Shown here one piece after another: positions 5,087 through 8,653 of a stretch of DNA of 8,653 nucleotides. This stretch comes from F23-B02 sp963610045. Its GTDB lineage: Bacteria; Bacillota; Clostridia; Oscillospirales; Oscillospiraceae. Position 1 is the stretch's first letter; each line of letters opens with the position of its first letter. The notes under the pieces were generated by a model, which was given only the letters and a program-made list of their open reading frames with translations, did not search any database and had not been told where the DNA came from. Position numbers and translations under genes: made by a program. Location: the NCBI GenBank assembly GCA_963610045.1, contig CAVDMS010000072.1, positions 1 to 8,653 on the forward strand, in the 5' to 3' direction.

Positions 5087-7648
5087 TTATTCGTCGTCGC
5101 CGTCCGTATCGTCGGCAAACTCGACGCTTGTTTTAAGTACCTCGGTCGGGGCGGTGCCTCTGACCGTCTGCATTTCGAGCCACTGATCCTTTGTAATGAG
5201 GATCTGCCTCGGCTTTGAGCCTTCAAAGGGTCCTATAACGCCAAGCTCCTCGATCTGATCCACTATGCGGGCAGCCCTTGCGTAGCCGAGCTTCAGCCTG
5301 CGTTGGAGCATGGAGACGGACGCCTGCTTGGTGTCGAATATGACATCGACTGCCTGCGGCAGCAGCTCGTCGTACTCCGGCGCTTCGGCAAGGTCCTCAT
5401 GGTCGCCCTTCTTGCCGCTTGAGTTCTTTTCCTCGGCGGCTTTTTCGATCTGTGCCATGACGTCCTCGCTGTACTGCGGCGCAGCCTTTTCCTTTATGAA
5501 GCTGACGATCTGGTCACGCTCCTCGTCGCTGACGAAGGCGCCCTGGATACGCTGCGGCTTTCCGCAGCCGATGGGAGCGTAGAGCATATCGCCCATACCG
5601 ATGAGCTTCTCCGCACCCGAATTGTCGAGAATTATGCGGCTTTCAAGCGCAGACGACACTGCAAATGCGATGCGGCTCGGAATGTTCGCCTTCATAAGTC
5701 CCGTGATGACGTCCGCCGAGGGACGCTGCGTTGCGATGATAAGATGCACTCCGGCAGCTCTGCCCATCTGTGCGACACGGCAGATGCTCTCCTCGACCTC
5801 CTTTGACGCAACGAGCATGAGGTCCGCCAACTCGTCGATAACGACAACGACGTTCGGCATCCTGCTCTGTCCGTTTTCTTCGAGGTAGGTGTTGTACGCC
5901 GACAGATTTCTCACTCCGATCTCGGAGAACAGGCGGTAGCGCTTGAGCATCTCGGTGACCGCCCACTGCAGCGCTCCCGCCGCCTTCTTGGGGTCGGTCA
6001 CGACGGGGATGTACAGGTGCGGTATGCCGTTGTAGACGCCAAGCTCGACCATTTTGGGGTCGATCATAATGAGCTTTACCTCGTCGGGATTCGCCTTGTA
6101 CAGAAGGCTTATGATGAGCGAGTTCATGCACACGGATTTGCCGGAGCCGGTCGTACCCGCAATAAGCAGGTGCGGCAGCTTCGATATATTGCCGACGACG
6201 GGCTCGCCGCCGATGTCCTTACCGACCGCAAACGAGGTGACGCTCTTTGCCGCTCTGAACTTGGGCGAGTCGATGATGTCACGGAGGTAGACGGTGCTGA
6301 TGACCTTGTTCGGAACCTCAATGCCCACCGTGGAGACCTTGTCGGGGATGGGCGCAACTCTGACGCTCACAACACCGAGTGCAAGCGCAATGTCCTCCGA
6401 AAGATTTGTCAGTCTGTTGAGCTTCACGCCCTGCTCCAACTCAAGGTCAAACCTCGTGACCGTGGGGCCTCTCGTATAGCCGATGATCTTTGCGTTGACG
6501 CCGAAGCTCTTTATGGAGCTCGCAAGGCGGTCTTTATTGAGGCGCAGCTCCTCCTCGGAGCTTGCAGACACCGCATGGCCCTTTTTGAGCAGGTAGATGG
6601 GCGGCTTTTCGTATTCGTCGGGGTCGCCCTTTGCGGCTATTTCCCCGGCAATTGCCGCGGTCTCGGCGGCGATCTCCTCCTTGGCAAGCTTCTTGGGAGG
6701 GTCGTTTATCTCCGCCGCAGCGGTTTTGCCGCTGCCGCTGAGCTTGACGGCCGAGCTTACTCCGGCTATCTCCTCCGCCTCCTCGATGCTCACAGGCTTC
6801 ACGTTCTCCGTGTGACGTGCAGAAGTCCCGGCAGGCGGAATCTTGCTTCCGAAAACACTGGTCTTTTCGTTTTTAAACTCCTCATCCGGCTTATCGAAAT
6901 CGTCGTCGAGAGGAATATCTATCGCACTCCTTCTGCGTTTTGGCGCAGGATCGGATTTAGGCTCCTCCTCTTTGGCTGCATTGTCGGCAGCAGCCTTTTT
7001 CTGCTTGGGCTTTTTGACGGGAGGCGCTTCTTCCTCCTCGTCATCCTCCGGCTCATACTCCGGGCGCTCTCTGTTCTTAAACCACGCCACGACGCCGGAG
7101 GGCTTCAGATTAAACGAGCCGAGCATACACAGCAGAAGCAGCAAAAACAGCAGTATGCCCGCTGCAACCGAGGTGATGGCGCTCGAAAGTCCGTAGGAGA
7201 TCAGTCCGCCCAAAACGCCGCCGCAGGAAAGCTCCTTGCCGCCTTCGTACAGGGCTTTTAATATCTCGGTCTGCTTAGAGAGATTGATGGAATGGAAAAT
7301 GTCCGCAAATGCGCCGGTAAGCACCGGCACCATGAGTGCCGCCGTCGTGCGCAGGGCAACGGGCTTCCCGTGATGAAACAGCAGTCCCCATGCGGCGATG
7401 AGCAGCATCGGCGGGAACACCCAGTAGCCGAAGCCGATAAGTCCCTTGACGACGGCGCAAACGCCGCTCACAAGAAACGCTTCACCCGAAAAGTAGCCGA
7501 TAAAGGTCAGTGCTCCGAACACGGCAAGTATCGCTCCGAAAACCTCTCTGCGGATCGGCTTTTTCTCCGGCGCAGCAGGCTTTTTCGCAGACGCGGGGCT
7601 TTTCTTTTTTGTTGTTGCAGATTTTTTCTTTTTGGTTGTCTGAGGCAT
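5087..7648 (-). CDS. ftsK: FtsK/SpoIIIE-family DNA translocase
   Basis: An 853-residue DNA pump that moves chromosome ends across the division or sporulation septum. I prefer ATG 7648, preceded by GGGTGA (7654-7659) at five bases, over the in-frame GTG at 7657. Numbering below is from that GTG, so subtract three. A Lys/Ala-rich N-tail (1-37) precedes hydrophobic segments at about 38-56, 60-96, 101-122 and 146-179, making the membrane anchor. A charged, disordered linker rich in Glu, Lys and Pro runs to about 345. The motor follows: alpha/beta domain with YTRGPTVTRFDLELEQGVK (394-412), Walker A GTTGSGKS (501-508), DPKMVEL (533-539), Walker B VVVVIDELADLM (603-614), ATQRPSADVITG (642-653). The gamma winged-helix DNA-reading domain is at about 763-824 (LQRRLKLGYARAARIVDQIEELGVIGP). 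It is full-length with all motifs intact. Single genes of this type may be named ftsK, spoIIIE or sftA-like; the window cannot decide. The 15-base gap after uppP supports one operon. Confidence 0.95.
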   Translation of the reverse strand: MPQTTKKKKSATTKKKSPASAKKPAAPEKKPIRREVFGAILAVFGALTFIGYFSGEAFLVSGVCAVVKGLIGFGYWVFPPMLLIAAWGLLFHHGKPVALRTTAALMVPVLTGAFADIFHSINLSKQTEILKALYEGGKELSCGGVLGGLISYGLSSAITSVAAGILLFLLLLLCMLGSFNLKPSGVVAWFKNRERPEYEPEDDEEEEAPPVKKPKQKKAAADNAAKEEEPKSDPAPKRRRSAIDIPLDDDFDKPDEEFKNEKTSVFGSKIPPAGTSARHTENVKPVSIEEAEEIAGVSSAVKLSGSGKTAAAEINDPPKKLAKEEIAAETAAIAGEIAAKGDPDEYEKPPIYLLKKGHAVSASSEEELRLNKDRLASSIKSFGVNAKIIGYTRGPTVTRFDLELEQGVKLNRLTNLSEDIALALGVVSVRVAPIPDKVSTVGIEVPNKVISTVYLRDIIDSPKFRAAKSVTSFAVGKDIGGEPVVGNISKLPHLLIAGTTGSGKSVCMNSLIISLLYKANPDEVKLIMIDPKMVELGVYNGIPHLYIPVVTDPKKAAGALQWAVTEMLKRYRLFSEIGVRNLSAYNTYLEENGQSRMPNVVVVIDELADLMLVASKEVEESICRVAQMGRAAGVHLIIATQRPSADVITGLMKANIPSRIAFAVSSALESRIILDNSGAEKLIGMGDMLYAPIGCGKPQRIQGAFVSDEERDQIVSFIKEKAAPQYSEDVMAQIEKAAEEKNSSGKKGDHEDLAEAPEYDELLPQAVDVIFDTKQASVSMLQRRLKLGYARAARIVDQIEELGVIGPFEGSKPRQILITKDQWLEMQTVRGTAPTEVLKTSVEFADDTDGDDE

Positions 7649-7663
7649 ATTATTCACCCGTTA

Positions 7664-8500
7664 TCAGAATATCATGGAAAGTATCACGGTAAGCACGCCG
7701 ACGATAAGGCAGTAGTACGCAAAGCCGCCGAAGCCGCTCTTTTTGCTCAAAAGCTTCATCGTGCTTATCGAAAAGACCCCTGCGATCATGGAAAACACCA
7801 TTCCCAATATGTAAGCCGGAATGCAGGCGGGGTCGATGCCCGCAGAGGCGGCTGTAACTATCTCGTAAATTGCGGCACCGAGCAGTACGGGTATACCGGA
7901 GAGCATCGCAAACTTTACGGAAAAGCTGCGCTCGGAGCCGACGGAGGCGCTCGCAGTCATGACTGCGGCAACTCTCGAAATTCCCGGAAGCACCGAGACG
8001 AGCTGACAAAGTCCGATGATGAGCGCATCCTTAAACAGCAGGTTGTCTCCGTTTTTGCCCTGTGCCGTAAACTTCGGGTATACGGCAAGGATGCAGCCCG
8101 TGAGGACTATTGCGATCCCGACAAAGACCGCTTCCTTCGTGAGCAGAAAAACGTAGGATTCAACCGGCAGCGCAAGGGCAAGAGGCAGCGTCGCCGTGAG
8201 TATCAGCAGTAGGAGCCTGACGCCCGAGCCGGAGCGTTTTCCGGTCGAGCTCCTATCCGCACTCCTGCCGTGCAGCAGATCGGAGGTCTCGCCCAACATG
8301 AGCTTCACATCGTTCCAGTACATGAACAGAAGCGCCAAAGCAGCGCCTATATGTATCATTGCGTCAAAGAGCATATGCCCCTCGCCGCCGGGCATATTGA
8401 AAAGATTTCGCAGCACCGACAGATGTCCGGAGCCGGAAATCGGCAGGAACTCACCTGCTCCCCCGACAAAGCCCTGTATTATCGCTTCAAGCACCGACAA
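7664..8500 (-). CDS. uppP: Divergent undecaprenyl-diphosphatase (UppP/BacA family)
   Basis: A 278-residue polytopic membrane protein of the BacA/UppP family, which dephosphorylates undecaprenyl diphosphate to recycle the lipid carrier for peptidoglycan and wall polymers. I chose TTG 8500: AAAGGAGG (8509-8516) lies eight bases before it, and the product then begins MSVLEAIIQG as is usual for the family. A TTG at 8560 would add 20 unlikely residues and start inside the promoter. Family marks: EFLPISGSGHL (17-27), FDAMIHIGAALALLF (45-59), LPGISR (171-176), and about eight hydrophobic segments to the end. Against E. coli UppP, the glutamate equivalent to E21 (E17 here), H30 (H26) and R174 (R176) are kept. 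The position of E17 is glycine (G13), SST-GH reads SGS-GH, and PGxSRS reads PGISRV. The signature is therefore incomplete; it could be a divergent enzyme or a paralogue with another lipid phosphate substrate. First gene of the uppP-ftsK-mrnC-rqcH unit. Confidence 0.85.
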   Translation of the reverse strand: MSVLEAIIQGFVGGAGEFLPISGSGHLSVLRNLFNMPGGEGHMLFDAMIHIGAALALLFMYWNDVKLMLGETSDLLHGRSADRSSTGKRSGSGVRLLLLILTATLPLALALPVESYVFLLTKEAVFVGIAIVLTGCILAVYPKFTAQGKNGDNLLFKDALIIGLCQLVSVLPGISRVAAVMTASASVGSERSFSVKFAMLSGIPVLLGAAIYEIVTAASAGIDPACIPAYILGMVFSMIAGVFSISTMKLLSKKSGFGGFAYYCLIVGVLTVILSMIF

Positions 8501-8508
8501 GGGCAATA

Positions 8509-8516
8509 CCTCCTTT
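8509..8516 (-). promoter_or_regulatory. Ribosome binding site fixing the TTG start of uppP
   Basis: On the minus strand the sequence is AAAGGAGG, followed after eight bases by TTG 8500. A nearer in-frame TTG (8506-8504) is only two bases from the site, too close, and no ATG is in range. This sets the start at a TTG codon, which may lower translation. Confidence 0.8.
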
Positions 8517-8548
8517 CTCAAATAAAACTGTTCAACAGAATAAGATTT

Positions 8549-8577
8549 ATTGTACCACAACGCGCCAAAAAGTACAA
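8549..8577 (-). promoter_or_regulatory. Candidate extended -10 promoter for the uppP-ftsK-mrnC-rqcH unit
   Basis: On the minus strand TGGTACAAT (8557-8549) is an extended -10 (TGn plus TACAAT). Seventeen bases upstream is TTGTAC (8577-8572), a weak -35 matching only TTG, consistent with reliance on the extended -10. The predicted start is near 8542. Just after it lies a short dyad, CTGTTcAACAG (8528-8538), that could be an operator but is too short to call. The -35 overlaps the terminator stem of the preceding gene. Confidence 0.6.
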
Positions 8578-8609
8578 GTCCCGAAAACCCCGTTTTCAGG
8601 ACTTGTACT
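8571..8609 (-). terminator. Rho-independent terminator of the gene at the right edge
   Basis: The arms 8571-8581 and 8599-8609 pair perfectly (11 bp). After one mismatch, GAAAA (8583-8587) pairs with TTTTC (8593-8597) around a five-base loop. On the minus strand the stem runs into TTTTT (8570-8566 plus the last stem base), a good U-tract; the plus-strand side has none. It thus ends a minus-strand transcript coming from beyond the window and insulates the uppP promoter. Confidence 0.82.
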
Positions 8610-8652
8610 CCTCTGCCCTACCGTGAAGATAGCTCAGGGCGTCGGACAGCGT
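8596..8652 (-). CDS. C-terminal end of an unidentified minus-strand protein
   Basis: Reading in from the right edge on the minus strand, one frame gives TLSDALSYLHGRAEEYKS and then TGA (8598-8596). The stop lies inside the terminator hairpin, a common arrangement. The residues look like an ordinary amphipathic helix end, but 18 residues are too few to identify a family. The only support is the open frame running into a correctly oriented terminator. The other two minus-strand frames were not favoured; one stops after 11 codons. Confidence 0.45.
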   Translation of the reverse strand, partial: TLSDALSYLHGRAEEYKS

Positions 8653-8653
8653 T

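Noticed and set aside
6017..7261. 414-codon open frame on the plus strand opposite ftsK
   Set aside because: It lies wholly antisense to the unmistakable FtsK motor gene, its product is Arg/Leu-rich and low in complexity with no motif, and it has no RBS. It is a shadow of codon bias on the other strand.
7292..8212. 306-codon open frame on the plus strand across uppP and the ftsK start
   Set aside because: It is antisense to two real genes and its translation is His/Arg/Lys-rich with no domain. It is a shadow frame.
8528..8538. Short dyad CTGTTcAACAG just downstream of the predicted uppP transcription start, as an operator
   Set aside because: Five-base half-sites around a single base occur often by chance, and the spacing does not match a LexA box or another operator I recognise.
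8623..8653. Possible 5' end of a plus-strand tRNA (TAGCTCAGG resembles a tRNA D-arm)
   Set aside because: The D-loop would need more bases before the GG pair than a normal tRNA allows, the D-stem has a C-C mismatch, and the rest lies outside the window. The minus-strand coding reading with its matching terminator explains the same bases better. A tRNA scan on a longer sequence would settle it.

Overview
The window looks like chromosomal DNA of a moderately GC-rich Bacillota of the class Clostridia, plausibly a gut Oscillospiraceae/Ruminococcaceae relative. The indications are an RqcH (bacterial Rqc2/NEMF) homologue, a Mini-ribonuclease III, an FtsK/SpoIIIE translocase with four membrane segments, an S-layer-homology protein, an InlB B-repeat protein and strong AGGAGG ribosome binding sites. 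The lineage is inferred from gene content, not proven. I see no insertion sequence, prophage, CRISPR array or rRNA gene.

Layout. The window is two convergent blocks. The plus-strand block (1-2871) holds the tail of an MscS-type mechanosensitive channel, a membrane-anchored InlB B-repeat protein starting a few bases after it, an exported cadherin-like/SLH surface protein, and a PhzF-family enzyme with its own promoter. The minus-strand block (8500 down to 2911) reads uppP-like, ftsK/spoIIIE, mrnC (Mini-III), rqcH, with short gaps and a one-base overlap at the last junction, so it is very probably one transcription unit. The two blocks meet at a bidirectional terminator (2881-2912). At the right edge the last codons of another minus-strand reading frame run into a terminator hairpin just upstream of the uppP promoter.

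How the genes fit together. The minus-strand unit joins envelope lipid-carrier recycling (UppP-like), chromosome segregation (FtsK/SpoIIIE), 23S rRNA maturation (Mini-III) and rescue of stalled 50S-peptidyl-tRNA complexes (RqcH). The last two both act on the large ribosomal subunit and are translationally coupled. The plus-strand block is mostly cell-envelope function: a channel and two surface proteins.

Most unusual. (1) A perfect 15-bp hairpin buries the Shine-Dalgarno sequence of the SLH gene and contains two tiny reading frames, one ending exactly on the start codon. (2) The phzF ribosome binding site has a perfect 10-base complement lying in its own promoter's -35 region, so readthrough and locally initiated transcripts would fold differently. 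(3) The UppP-like protein lacks conserved residues in both signature motifs. There is no clear sign of a wholly new multi-gene system; the candidates for novelty are the leader structures and the variant UppP.
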